Part shown: piece after piece, positions 8,458 to 16,971 of the stretch
Layout of the letters: each line of letters begins with the position of its first letter
Numbering within the stretch: position 1 is the stretch's first letter
DNA from: Bdellovibrio sp. GT3
GTDB taxonomy: Bacteria > Bdellovibrionota > Bdellovibrionia > Bdellovibrionales > Bdellovibrionaceae
Length of the DNA stretch: 64,000 bases
Assembly (NCBI RefSeq): GCF_037996765.1
Contig: NZ_JBBNAD010000003.1
Coordinates: 1-64,000 of the forward strand
Direction of reading: 5' to 3'
Position numbers and translations under genes: made by a program
The notes under the pieces: generated by a model
The model's input: only the letters and a program-made list of their open reading frames with translations
Told to the model about the DNA's origin: nothing
Database searches by the model: none

Positions 8458-8623
8458 ATCTAATGGTTGCTAGGTCTGTGCATTTCATCAAGCGTTCAGT
8501 ATTAATTATGACCATTCACCATAAATAGTTAAATGACATCTGTCTTAGGACATTAATACGGCAAAGCAGTTGTAACGGTCAGGAATTCATCCACCATTCA
8601 CTTAATAGGGAAAGGATGTGTAT

Positions 8624-9391
8624 ATGGCCAATATTGATTCATATGAGCATCGTCATCTAGTGTGTTGGCGCTCAGCTCTTGCTGGTGTGGTAATCGGTAT
8701 CGTTACTATTATTGGATTGTTAGCACTGTCTGTCGCGTTCGGTGGAATTGGTCTGGAGGATGGATCAACAGCCAAAAATGCGGGCGTTTTTGCTGGAGTA
8801 AGCATCGTAGTTGCAATGATAGTCGGAAATTTTGCTGGCAGCTACTATTCAGTCCGAATTGCTCGTCGCAAAGTTGATGTGGTTGGTGTGATGCAGGGGC
8901 TTTTGGTGGGTGGCATTTGCACGCTTTTAGTTGTGTGTCACGCGATGGCTTCTGTTGCGGCCTTAGGTAAAGTCACTGGCGCAGCTTTAGGCGCCACGGC
9001 CGCGGCGGCAGGTGGTATCGCTTCCACTCAAGCTCCCTTAATCCAGGAATTTATTCAAGACAGCCTGGGCAGTAGAAAGCTCGCTTCCGATCCAGAGATG
9101 GTTGTAAAAGGACTTTCCTCCCGGTTAATTCGTGGAGATCAGGAAAGTGCAAAAAATTATTTGGCGGCACAAGCGGGGATATCTCCGGAAGAGGCTGATA
9201 AAACCATCGTAGTGGTAAAAGAGAAGGTTGATCAGACGTTAGAGGAAGCGAGAAAAGCCGCCGCCACAGCTCTTAAAGCAGTTGGTTGGAGTAGTTTTGT
9301 GGCCATCGTCCTTGCGATGATCGCTTCAGTATTGGGCGGTATGATTGGGGCTTTATGTAATGATCGTCGCATGATCGACGTGGTGAAATGA
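8624..9391 (+). CDS. Polytopic inner-membrane protein of unknown function
   Basis: About 255 aa from the ATG at 8624, which has aaagga about 7 nt upstream; a GTG two codons earlier is possible. Three hydrophobic segments lie in the first 130 residues (around 14-40, 52-72, 90-112), then an Ala/Gly-rich stretch, a soluble helical part (about 140-215), and a last TM pair-like segment (SSFVAIVLAMIASVLGGMIGALCND). The order recalls the TIGR04086/PhnA-like membrane proteins, but I am not sure. It is followed after 11 nt by a tiny membrane protein gene, probably co-transcribed. Confidence 0.6.
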   Translation: MANIDSYEHRHLVCWRSALAGVVIGIVTIIGLLALSVAFGGIGLEDGSTAKNAGVFAGVSIVVAMIVGNFAGSYYSVRIARRKVDVVGVMQGLLVGGICTLLVVCHAMASVAALGKVTGAALGATAAAAGGIASTQAPLIQEFIQDSLGSRKLASDPEMVVKGLSSRLIRGDQESAKNYLAAQAGISPEEADKTIVVVKEKVDQTLEEARKAAATALKAVGWSSFVAIVLAMIASVLGGMIGALCNDRRMIDVVK

Positions 9392-9402
9392 GGAGGTTTC
9401 TA

Positions 9403-9522
9403 ATGAAGACGTATAATCCGATTGAAAACTCTAAAGGCGCCATTGGCTGGATTCTACTCTGGGCGCTCGGAATTCCTATTCCTATTCTGATTCTCTTGTT
9501 TTTAATTCGTGGTGGAACATAA
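9403..9522 (+). CDS. 39-aa single-pass membrane protein
   Basis: The reading frame ATG 9403 to TAA 9520-9522 encodes MKTYNPIENSKGAIGWILL continuing through WALGIPIPILILLF to RGGT. A perfect aggagg lies 7 nt before the start, next to the stop of the preceding membrane protein gene. The product is a short polar N-terminus, one TM helix with the IPIPILIL kink and a basic tail. Tiny proteins of this pattern are familiar to me from proteobacterial genomes but have no known function. Confidence 0.7.
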   Translation: MKTYNPIENSKGAIGWILLWALGIPIPILILLFLIRGGT

Positions 9523-9565
9523 GAGTTCTCGTTCTAAAATATAAAACTTAATTCTAGTCCTGAAG

Positions 9566-9590
9566 TGCCTACGAAAGTAGGCATTTCTAT
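9566..9590 (+). terminator. Terminator of the membrane-protein pair
   Basis: tgcctac and gtaggca form a perfect 7-bp stem around a GAAA tetraloop, followed by tttctattt. Confidence 0.65.
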
Positions 9591-9698
9591 TTCCTGATGG
9601 TGATTCCACTGTCGAGAGTCATCACATTCTCGATAGGGGATCGGTAGATATAAAGGTACTTTGAGGTACCCAATAAAGGGTTATCAAAAGGAGTTTTT

Positions 9699-9977
9699 AT
9701 GCCGAATCAAAATCCACAGTCTAGACCAGATGAGAATCGCAATTCCTCTAATCAAGGTCGTACGGGACAAGATCAGGAGAGAAGAAATTCCTCTCAAGTA
9801 AATCCTCAATCTGATCGTGAGAACGACGAGCAAAGACGTTCTGATAAGTCCCGTCTTACGGAGGAAAGAAAAGCTTCAAATTTAAATGAAATTGATGACC
9901 AACCGGATGATATGGATTTTGATGAAAAGAATGAGCAAAGAGACGATAAGCGTGGCATGAATAAAGATCGTCATTGA
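9699..9977 (+). CDS. Highly charged, disordered small protein
   Basis: A 92-aa protein made almost only of Asn, Gln, Asp, Glu, Arg, Ser and Lys, with no hydrophobic core or signal. The ATG has aaaaggag 7 nt upstream, a strong RBS. The composition is that of an intrinsically disordered, possibly stress-protective hydrophilin-like protein. That is inference from composition. It follows two genes for membrane proteins, but a terminator lies between. Confidence 0.65.
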   Translation: MPNQNPQSRPDENRNSSNQGRTGQDQERRNSSQVNPQSDRENDEQRRSDKSRLTEERKASNLNEIDDQPDDMDFDEKNEQRDDKRGMNKDRH

Positions 9978-10169
9978 TTTGTTTCAGGCTATTGCTGGCA
10001 AGGTCTTGATCTCGCCAGCAAACTTTAGCACGAGTGGTTTTGCACAAGTCACGGACGGCACGGCCATGATGGTGCAAAGACTGACAGCAAGAAGTTTTGC
10101 GGAAAAACTAGAAAGATTTAAGCCAAGGTTGTTCAAATTCAATTCCATTTCCGATGATCTCTAGTAGGA

Positions 10170-10364
10170 ATTAGAACAAATATACTGCGGGCAATTTGGG
10201 CTGACAAAGAGATTTAAATGTTCCACGAACTGTAAAGCGGCAAACATGACTGACGGGAGTTAGTGCTGAAAGTCCGTGAGGAGTGGCTATTTGGGTGGTG
10301 CGTCAATGGCTTTCGCGGGGTTTTTTTATGTTCAAAAACCCCGTCGGATGGTAACGGTTTGTCT
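10170..10364 (+). promoter_or_regulatory. Possible structured 5' leader
   Basis: Between 9978 and 10364 I see no convincing gene. The last 195 nt contain nested complementary segments (for example gacgg near 10251 with ccgtg near 10275) and end with a strong hairpin, cggggttttt (10316-10325) pairing with aaaaaccccg (10334-10343), whose left arm carries a T-run. This lies 21 nt before the next start codon, which has no evident SD. It could be an attenuator or riboswitch-like leader; no known riboswitch consensus was matched. Confidence 0.3.
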
Positions 10365-10652
10365 ATGAAAAACTTTAAAACTGAAGCTGCTGAACTTATC
10401 AAAAAACACATCAAAGAACTTCAAGCAACAGCTGATGAGCTGGGTGGCGTATTCATCACAGGCATCGACGGCAAAGTAGCTGTGATCGGTGTTGAGAACT
10501 CTAAAAAGAAAATCATCTTCCAAACAAGTTTCGTCAGCGACGATGTTAATAAGAATCTTGATGCTCAGGTAGAGTTGCAAGATCTGCTGGAAGAAGATGG
10601 CATCGAAGCCATTTCAGAATTCGATTTTAATCTGGCTCTTGAGTCTCACTAA
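10365..10652 (+). CDS. Hypothetical 95-aa cytoplasmic protein
   Basis: Starts MKNFKTEAAELIKKHIKEL and ends LALESH. It has an amphipathic N-terminal helix of about 25 residues, then beta strands (GVFITGIDGKVAVIGVE, KKIIFQTSF) and an acidic tail. I chose this ATG because the upstream in-frame stretch runs through a strong RNA hairpin and has a coding-unlike composition. No family is recognised. The gene is followed by a candidate structured RNA. Confidence 0.6.
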   Translation: MKNFKTEAAELIKKHIKELQATADELGGVFITGIDGKVAVIGVENSKKKIIFQTSFVSDDVNKNLDAQVELQDLLEEDGIEAISEFDFNLALESH

Positions 10653-10659
10653 TTTCAAA

Positions 10660-10789
10660 ATATAAAGCGGCAGCCAAGCTATAGGCGAGGCTGCACTGCA
10701 GAACCGATATCGGTTCTGAGTTGCGTTATTGGCTTCGTAAGGAAGCAAATAATGTAAACCCACAAGGCTTCGTTCGAAGCCTTTTTTTT
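10660..10789 (+). ncRNA. Candidate structured non-coding RNA
   Basis: Four stems follow one another in 130 nt: gcagcc/ggctgc (10670-10675 with 10689-10694); a perfect 20-nt palindrome cag...ctg at 10699-10718; a long stem at 10723-10755 built of gcttc/gaagc plus ttatt/aataa; and a rho-independent terminator at 10764-10789. No ORF occupies the region. It could be an sRNA processed from or initiated near the upstream gene. The alternative is a 3' UTR with DNA operators. I could not match it to 6S, tmRNA, SRP or a known riboswitch. Confidence 0.45.
10764..10789 (+). terminator. Strong intrinsic terminator
   Basis: aaggcttc and gaagcctt pair around a gttc loop and are followed by a T-run to 10789. 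Confidence 0.85.
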
Positions 10790-10815
10790 ATTCGAATCCA
10801 TCCTACAATATAGGA

Positions 10816-12084
10816 ATGAAATTTCTATTTGTGACTCGTTGGTCCTCATTGCATGCATTGGCCTCGCAAATCCTTAAAGAAGGTCACGAAGTCAAATACA
10901 CGGTCCTGTCTAAAACTGAGAAAGAAGTCGGGGATGGCTTCGTCGATAAAATAGAAAATTGGGAAGAACATAAATCCTGGGCAGATGCGATTATTTTCGA
11001 TGATTCCGATTTCGGTGACATCTGCGAAAAGCTGCGTAAAGAAGGTCATAAAGTTGTCGGCGGCACCAAATATTCAGATCGCCTGGAATTTGATCGGGAG
11101 TTTGGCTCTGAGGAAATGAAGGCCGCAGGGCTTACCAAAATTCCGTCATGGGAGTTCCAGGATTTTGACAGTGCCATTCAGTTCATCAAAGACAATCCAG
11201 GACGCTATGTGGTCAAGCCCAGCGGCAAGGCCCAGAATGATAAAGTGCTCTCTTACGTAGGGCAGGAAGAAGACGGCAAAGACGTCGTCACCATCCTTGA
11301 ACGCTATCGTAAGGGCTGGGGCCGCAAGATTCGCAGTTTTCAAATCCAAAAGTTTGTCTCGGGAGTTGAAGTGGCCGTAGGGGCTTTCTTTAACGGTCGG
11401 AAATTCATCCTGCCGGCGCTGATTAACTTTGAACATAAGAAATTAATGAATGGAGATATCGGACCTGCCACCGGAGAAATGGGTACGACCGGATTCTGGG
11501 CCTCTGATACGAAAATCTTTCGCGAGACTTTGGCAAAAATGGAATCCCGAATTCAAGGGTATGTGGGATACTTTGATATCAACTGTATAGTTAATGCCCG
11601 GGGAGTTTACCCTCTGGAGTTCACGCCACGCTTTGGTTATCCGACGCTGAACTTGCAATTGGAAGGCATACTGTCCAAATGGGGCGAGTTTATGTATGCC
11701 CTCGCTGCTGGTCAGGATTTTCAATTGCGCACAAAAAAAGGACTACAGCTTGCAGTCGTGGTTGCAGTGCCGCCTTTTCCATTTTCAGATAACGATACTT
11801 TCAGAAAGTTTTCTGAAGATGCCCCGGTCGTATTTAAGAAACCCATTGCAGATGGCGTTTATCCCTGTGAAGTAAAGAAGGTCGACGGTGAGTGGCTGTT
11901 GACCGGTACCTCGGGTTACTCGCTGGTGGTCTCGGGGGCGGGTTCCACGATGGATGAGGCTCGCAAAGAGGCTTATTCTAAAATCAAAAACATTCAAATC
12001 CCGAATATGTTCTATCGGACCGATATCGGCGAACGCTGGCATCGGGATAGTGATCTTTTGCAGACATGGGGACTGTTAACTTAA
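10816..12084 (+). CDS. ATP-grasp enzyme, PurD-like (phosphoribosylamine-glycine ligase family)
   Basis: A 422-aa protein with the ATP-grasp layout of GAR synthetase: an N-terminal Rossmann-like part (1-90, short of the usual PurD N-domain), the ATP-binding part with YVVKPSGKAQNDKVLSY (about 136-152) and the C-terminal half with PLEFTPRFGYPTLN (about 270-285), whose Glu and Arg/Asn positions are the metal-binding ones. PurD proteins carry NDFGDPE here; this one has TPRFGYP, so it may be a paralogue with another carboxylate-amine ligase role rather than purine synthesis. It is a stand-alone gene, convergent with the kinase gene. Confidence 0.75.
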   Translation: MKFLFVTRWSSLHALASQILKEGHEVKYTVLSKTEKEVGDGFVDKIENWEEHKSWADAIIFDDSDFGDICEKLRKEGHKVVGGTKYSDRLEFDREFGSEEMKAAGLTKIPSWEFQDFDSAIQFIKDNPGRYVVKPSGKAQNDKVLSYVGQEEDGKDVVTILERYRKGWGRKIRSFQIQKFVSGVEVAVGAFFNGRKFILPALINFEHKKLMNGDIGPATGEMGTTGFWASDTKIFRETLAKMESRIQGYVGYFDINCIVNARGVYPLEFTPRFGYPTLNLQLEGILSKWGEFMYALAAGQDFQLRTKKGLQLAVVVAVPPFPFSDNDTFRKFSEDAPVVFKKPIADGVYPCEVKKVDGEWLLTGTSGYSLVVSGAGSTMDEARKEAYSKIKNIQIPNMFYRTDIGERWHRDSDLLQTWGLLT

Positions 12085-12091
12085 GCGCGGT

Positions 12092-13777
12092 TTATTTTAG
12101 GTAAGAGCGAATCGTCTGCACAAGCGCATGAGAGTTTATCGGTTTGGTCACGTGGTCTGCAAAACCCGCCGCAAGGGCTCGGTCGCGGTCCTCTTTCATG
12201 GCGTGTGCTGTTAAGGCGATGATCGGGGCTTTAAAGCCTCGGCTGCGCAGCTCTGAAAGGGTGCCAAAGCCATCAAGGCCGGGCATTTGTATATCCATCA
12301 GGACAAGGTCATAGTTACGTTGTAAGACTTCCTTGATAGCTTCTTCGCCGCTTTTTACTTCAGTAACATCCAAACCGACGTGAGATAAAATAGTCTGGAT
12401 CAATTCTTGATTGTCAGGTGAATCGTCAACGGCAAGAACTTTGAAACCTTCAAGCGAAGTATCAGTAATATTTTGCTCATTCTGCGGAGTGCTCGGTTGT
12501 GGAAGCGCATTGGTCACCTCTGCCTGGAATGAAAATTCAAAGATACATCCTTTACCGGTGACGCAATTTACGATTCTGACGTCGCCATTCAGTGCATGCG
12601 CAAGATTCTTTGAGAGTGCCAGCCCCAGTCCAGTCCCCCCGAAGCGGCGAGTGGATGTGGCATCCGCCTGAGTGAAGGGTTGAAACAAACGGTCACTTTG
12701 CTCTTGAGTCATACCAATGCCGGTGTCTTCGATCTGGAAGGTGACTTCTTTCTGGTTGTCAGCTCTTTGGCTGACACGACAAAAGATGCTCACAGATCCC
12801 GTCGAAGTGAACTTGACTGCATTGCCGATGAGGTTCAATAAAATCTGCCGGATACGAACTGAATCGCTGATCACAACAAGATCCTTGATTTCCTCAAGGT
12901 CGGATTTGATCTGAATGTTTTTGTTTGCGGCTTGATCCGAATACATGCCCAAGACTTCTTCAGTAAGGCTACGAATATTCACCGGTGATTTTTCCAGTTC
13001 GAATTTTCCGGCTTCAATTTTGGACAGATCAAGGATGTCATCAATAATGCGAGTCAGTGAAGCCCCATTGCGTTGGATGACCTCGAAGTACTGCTCTCGC
13101 TCCTCGGCTTCAAGGTCCTGAGTCCCGATAATTTCAGAAAATCCCAGAATGACTCCCAGGGGAGTGCGAATTTCGTGGGACATGTTTGCCAGAAATGCTG
13201 ATTTTGCCAGATTTGCATTTTCGGCGGTCATTTTTGCGGCCTGCAGTTCGCGAATGGTTTTTGCGAGGTTTTCCTCTGTGGTGTGATTTCTGATCACCGA
13301 AACAGTGGTGTCGAGTATCGTGCACAGCATGCCGGCGATTTCCCCCTTGGCATTGAACAGGGGCGAGTTTCCGTAGGTGTAATAGTTTTCCCGAGGCTTG
13401 CCTTCGACTTCGATGTCGAATTGCACATCGGCGGCAAGGACTGTTCCTCCGGTTTCAACTGTTGTGGCAATCTCATCAACTTGGTCCCAAACCTCGGGCC
13501 ACACATCATGAAGTGGGGAACCCAGTGCTCTGGGGTGGCGATGTTTTAAAATCGGAACATAGGCATCATTATAGAGCACTCGGCGTTCGGGGCCCCAGGT
13601 GCAGTACATCCCGACAGGGCAATTAAAAAGAATACGCAAGGAATTGATTAAGCCAAAATCCCAACTCTCAATTGGCCCCAATTCGGTGGACGCCCAATCG
13701 AAGTCCAAGGTTCTTTGAACCATCTGACTGGACTTTGTAATTTCACCAAATAAGGTAGATCGATTCTTTGCACCCAC
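12092..13777 (-). CDS. Hybrid sensor histidine kinase/response regulator
   Basis: A 561-aa soluble hybrid kinase. In order: a PAS-like sensor (about 45-160), a short coiled coil, HisKA with the phospho-accepting His201 in NMSHEIRTPL, HATPase_c (N box ILLNLIGNAVKF, G boxes DTGIGM and GGTGLGLALS), and a C-terminal receiver domain (about 440-561) with phospho-Asp495 in LVLMDIQMPG. No TM segment is present, so it senses a cytoplasmic signal. No separate response regulator lies nearby. The start is a GTG inside ATGTGGGTG; an exact start is uncertain because the SD (aaggt) is distant. Confidence 0.9.
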   Translation of the reverse strand: MGAKNRSTLFGEITKSSQMVQRTLDFDWASTELGPIESWDFGLINSLRILFNCPVGMYCTWGPERRVLYNDAYVPILKHRHPRALGSPLHDVWPEVWDQVDEIATTVETGGTVLAADVQFDIEVEGKPRENYYTYGNSPLFNAKGEIAGMLCTILDTTVSVIRNHTTEENLAKTIRELQAAKMTAENANLAKSAFLANMSHEIRTPLGVILGFSEIIGTQDLEAEEREQYFEVIQRNGASLTRIIDDILDLSKIEAGKFELEKSPVNIRSLTEEVLGMYSDQAANKNIQIKSDLEEIKDLVVISDSVRIRQILLNLIGNAVKFTSTGSVSIFCRVSQRADNQKEVTFQIEDTGIGMTQEQSDRLFQPFTQADATSTRRFGGTGLGLALSKNLAHALNGDVRIVNCVTGKGCIFEFSFQAEVTNALPQPSTPQNEQNITDTSLEGFKVLAVDDSPDNQELIQTILSHVGLDVTEVKSGEEAIKEVLQRNYDLVLMDIQMPGLDGFGTLSELRSRGFKAPIIALTAHAMKEDRDRALAAGFADHVTKPINSHALVQTIRSYLK

Positions 13778-13875
13778 ATTCAGTTTCTACCTTAAGCGAA
13801 TGTGCAATGAAAGAATATTTTAGACACATAAAAATAGTGATTGGCACATTGATTGTTGCACAGCACACAACGTTT

Positions 13876-14841
13876 TTAGAACGAACACGCCAAGCCCACG
13901 GACCAACCGCTGACGTTATCTCCAAACATGTAGCGTCCCACTAAGCGGGTTCTGGTTACCCACACGGGATAGGCGCTGGAGTCCAACTCCACCCCGGCTC
14001 CGACAGTGGCCAAATAATGAAAGCCCAAAACACCGGTTTGATCGCCCATGTAGTGAGAGCCCGATGTTTCCAGGACATAGCGAAAGGGCTCACCAAGAAG
14101 GTGCCAATCAAACATAGGAGCGCGCCAGCGATAGTAGATGTTCGTGGTTTCTGAATCAGAATATCCACTCACAGAACGGCTGCCTCCCATACTTTGTAAA
14201 TGGATGTATGAATAGCGAAGCTGTAGGTCCACATCGCGGCCCTCCTGGTCGTCATGAAATTCGTAGGCCAGCATCACTGCTCCGCCCATGCCTCCGACCG
14301 TCAGGTTGCCATTGTCCAGAAAGTCCCAGTTCTCCATTCCCTTATAGTCGGCAATAACAGAGGCGCCTATCTCTGTATCACTAAAGATCATGCCCAGGGA
14401 GAAGTTGAAAATCGGGCGGATCACCCAGCCATCATAGATATTAAAGTCCCAACCCACACCACCTTGAAGAGTTCCGGAGTTCCACTTTAGCGGCACAGAA
14501 CGAGTCTCCGTGCCATCTGTAGCAATGAATTTGGGATCGTAGCGACTGTAGGCTGCGGCCCCTTCAAGGTAAACCGGTGTGGAGGAGCTGATAGTAAATC
14601 CGCCTCCGAATTGAGTCATGGCGATGGCGGGATTGCCTGTCTGAGCGTTGTTCACTGCGAGTGAGCTTGAAGCCAGATCGGGGATAGCAGAAAAAGACAT
14701 CAACGCCACGATGGAGTTGGCAAGTTGTTGTGGATTAACATCGCGCAGTTGAAACGCGCAGTAAGACTTCGTCGAAAAAAATATGACGGACAAAAGGCAA
14801 CAAGTAATTTTGATCAATCTAAACGAGAAGCGTGCACCCAT
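13876..14841 (-). CDS. Solitary outer-membrane beta-barrel (autotransporter-like)
   Basis: A 321-aa protein starting at MGARFSFRLIK with a signal peptide ending near SYC-A. The mature part is made of amphipathic strands separated by short loops, and it ends in LACSF, a C-terminal phenylalanine typical of proteins inserted by BamA. The pattern resembles the solitary outer-membrane autotransporter-like barrel family (PF11557-like), which has no passenger. A TTG six codons upstream is a possible alternative start. Confidence 0.65.
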   Translation of the reverse strand: MGARFSFRLIKITCCLLSVIFFSTKSYCAFQLRDVNPQQLANSIVALMSFSAIPDLASSSLAVNNAQTGNPAIAMTQFGGGFTISSSTPVYLEGAAAYSRYDPKFIATDGTETRSVPLKWNSGTLQGGVGWDFNIYDGWVIRPIFNFSLGMIFSDTEIGASVIADYKGMENWDFLDNGNLTVGGMGGAVMLAYEFHDDQEGRDVDLQLRYSYIHLQSMGGSRSVSGYSDSETTNIYYRWRAPMFDWHLLGEPFRYVLETSGSHYMGDQTGVLGFHYLATVGAGVELDSSAYPVWVTRTRLVGRYMFGDNVSGWSVGLACSF

Positions 14842-14922
14842 GAGGCGATTTTCCCACAATACTTGTTTGTATCATGGGGAGCCGTGAATCAGATTGAATT
14901 TGATAATTCTGTGATAAAAAGC

Positions 14923-14952
14923 AAAAGCCACCTCGCGGGTGGCCTTTTTTTA
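14923..14952. terminator. Terminator of the serine protease gene
   Basis: gccacc pairs with ggtggc (14927-14932 with 14938-14943); T-rich tracts lie on both sides. It overlaps the stop of the minus-strand gene at 14950. Confidence 0.7.
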
Positions 14953-15810
14953 TTTTCCGTATATCGCGTGAACTTCATCGATCCACTTGGCGTAGTAAGC
15001 AACCTTCATCGCTGTCGAGCGCCCTTCAGTGCAAGAAACGTGACCCAGGAAGTCTTTAACTCCCGTGACCGAAGACGTGACACCCACCAGGCGGGGCTTG
15101 CCATTCACTGTGATAAACTGGCCACCACCGGAGTCACCACTACAAATAAACTGCGTGTTGCCTTTGCTTAAAATATTGTAGCGGTCCTGCATCAAGCCAT
15201 AAGCGCCGTTCAATTTGATAACGGCTTTGTAGAGGTCACCCGCACTTCCAAAACCCACAGACATGATCTCGCGGGAGTCGCGGTTTTTTCCGTAACCGTA
15301 AACATTCAAAAAGCGATTTTGATAGTTCACGTTCATATCACGTTCGATGTCTACGGGCTCAAAGCCCTCTGGAATACCACCGTCAAAGAAGGCCACGGCG
15401 ATATCATTCAAAAGACCGATTTTGGTTTTGCGATATTCTTTGTGCGTGACCACGTGAGTGCCCTCACGTTTAAGTGATTCGCGGGTTGCGATGCCCTTGT
15501 TATTGGCAAAGATGACTTTAAACCCTGCAAGTGTCGGGTTCTTTTTGTCATAGCAGTGCGCCGCTGTCAGAACGCTATGATCACTAAGCAGGGTGGCCGT
15601 GCAAATGCTTGTCGCCATACCGATGCTATTTACGGGAAGGAATAGCACAACCCCGCGGGAGCCATCACCAGTTCTGGTGGAGACCTTGGTGCCATTAATG
15701 ATGGCTGTATCGTTAGCGTTCAGATCAAGGTTGGAAAGGTTGGCGTCGGGTCCGCAAGCGGAGATTAGGCAAGTCATCGTCAGGACAATTAAAACCAGGT
15801 GTTTTTTCAT
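14950..15810 (-). CDS. Trypsin-like serine protease lipoprotein
   Basis: A 286-aa S1-family protease. The start at MKKHLVLIVL gives a lipoprotein signal with lipobox LISAC (Cys19). The catalytic triad is complete: His85 in LTAAHC, Asp136 in NDIAVAFF and Ser227 in GDSGGG. Length and motif spacing match trypsin-like proteases. No Asp follows the outer membrane sorting rule violation (residue after Cys is Gly), so outer-membrane anchoring is likely. Such enzymes fit digestion of prey protein; that role is inferred. A longer start 15 codons upstream is possible but would bury the signal peptide. Confidence 0.88.
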   Translation of the reverse strand: MKKHLVLIVLTMTCLISACGPDANLSNLDLNANDTAIINGTKVSTRTGDGSRGVVLFLPVNSIGMATSICTATLLSDHSVLTAAHCYDKKNPTLAGFKVIFANNKGIATRESLKREGTHVVTHKEYRKTKIGLLNDIAVAFFDGGIPEGFEPVDIERDMNVNYQNRFLNVYGYGKNRDSREIMSVGFGSAGDLYKAVIKLNGAYGLMQDRYNILSKGNTQFICSGDSGGGQFITVNGKPRLVGVTSSVTGVKDFLGHVSCTEGRSTAMKVAYYAKWIDEVHAIYGK

Positions 15811-15955
15811 GAGGTGGTTATACCTGATGGCCTTATGAAACGGGGGGAAACTCACGACCCTGTATTAATGGAAAGGTATCGTTTGAGTGTCAAAATCTTA
15901 GACGAGGTCTGTCAGTGTCTTGCTTGATCCGTGGGTTTCAGATAGCATTTTTAAT

Positions 15956-16468
15956 ATGCTAAAAATCAGCTTTAAAAAAATCACCATCTTAGTCAGTGTT
16001 CTGCTCCTTCAACCGATCCTAAACCCCGGTTCAGCCGCTTTGGCGCGCAGAAAGTCTCCACCAAAAGCCTATAGCTTCATCGCAGAAGGTGGTAAGGCCT
16101 CCCAAGGGGAGTGCGATGGGGAGCGCAAACTGCCAAGATTGAAAAAACTTAAGGAGTACTCCAAAACCAGTTCCTACATGGGGTCTGAATTACAAAAACC
16201 TGAAATCAAAGGTAAGGACGGCGAAGAAATGTGGAAGCATTTTTTCAGAGCTAAACCTTCGTGTAACAGTGTCCTTGCAAAAACACCGTCCCGTATTGAA
16301 GAGGAAAAGCTGAAAACAGAGAAGCCGGAACTTCCGCCTGAAGAATCTGTGGATTCCGAAGAGGAAGCGGAAAAGGCAGATCAAATTGAGCGCGGAGAGC
16401 CAAACGAACCTGCCACACCAGGGGAACCGGAAGGTTCTGAACAGCCAGAAGGCCCGGACGCTGATTAA
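15956..16468 (+). CDS. Secreted acidic protein with Pro/Glu-rich tail
   Basis: 170 aa from the ATG at 15956 (MLKISFKKITILVSVLLLQ signal peptide). No SD is visible. The mature N-terminal part is basic with two or three cysteines (GECDGE, PSCNSV); the last 60 residues are dominated by Glu, Pro and Gly (for example EEEAEKADQ, EGSEQPEGPDAD) and are likely disordered. No family is recognised. The stop lies 3 nt from that of the convergent neighbour. Confidence 0.55.
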   Translation: MLKISFKKITILVSVLLLQPILNPGSAALARRKSPPKAYSFIAEGGKASQGECDGERKLPRLKKLKEYSKTSSYMGSELQKPEIKGKDGEEMWKHFFRAKPSCNSVLAKTPSRIEEEKLKTEKPELPPEESVDSEEEAEKADQIERGEPNEPATPGEPEGSEQPEGPDAD

Positions 16469-16471
16469 GGT

Positions 16472-16930
16472 TTAATCCGGTTTGTGCAGGGATTTGTAAA
16501 TCAAATCCCAACGTATATTTCGGGATTCATTTTCCACAAAGTAAAGTTCCTGACTGGTCAGGGGCTTGTAACCCCGGTTGTGCTCCCATCCATAGCCCCA
16601 GCGAAACTGGGTCGAAAACTGGGGACCACCTCCCAAGCTCACAGCGCGATAATAAATTCTTCCAATAGTTTCAGTGGAGTGACTGGCAATACAGGTGCGA
16701 AGAGCCTGATCGGCTTGTTCTTTTTGTTCTGTCGTTCCACCTTGCCAATAAGCGTAGTCATGCTTTACGCAACATTCTAAAAACGCATAAGGTTCGTCAT
16801 CAATCCCATTGGGACTCATGCTGCAACCATCACTTGTAAATGGACGAATGCCCTCGCGGTAAAAGTAGTCGCGAAAAGACTGACATGAAGTCAGAAGTGT
16901 AATGGACAATATTAAAGTGGTTAGTCTCAT
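16472..16930 (-). CDS. Phospholipase A2-like lipoprotein
   Basis: A 152-aa protein with lipobox LLTSC (Cys16). Its core, FLECCVKHDYAYWQGG at about 51-66, has the C-C-x3-H-D-x2-Y order of the PLA2 active site (His-Asp pair), preceded by DGCS, and a downstream ADQALRTCI helix gives the partner cysteine. Bacterial PLA2-like proteins keep this motif. If active it would hydrolyse phospholipids at the cell envelope. The calcium loop (YxGxG) is not evident, so activity is uncertain. A perfect tgaaccgtaaggttca palindrome sits at 16941-16956 just upstream. Confidence 0.6.
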   Translation of the reverse strand: MRLTTLILSITLLTSCQSFRDYFYREGIRPFTSDGCSMSPNGIDDEPYAFLECCVKHDYAYWQGGTTEQKEQADQALRTCIASHSTETIGRIYYRAVSLGGGPQFSTQFRWGYGWEHNRGYKPLTSQELYFVENESRNIRWDLIYKSLHKPD

Positions 16931-16971
16931 TTCACTTCATTGAACCGTAAGGTTCAGCGAAAATCCAGAGA

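Noticed and set aside
9979-10164. A 61-aa gene
   Set aside because: TTG start without RBS and no recognisable protein features.
10200-10350. A c-di-GMP (GEMM) riboswitch or hammerhead ribozyme
   Set aside because: GGCAAAC and CTGA...GAAA pieces are present, but the order and conserved positions (GACGCAAAGCC, CUGANGA) are not met.
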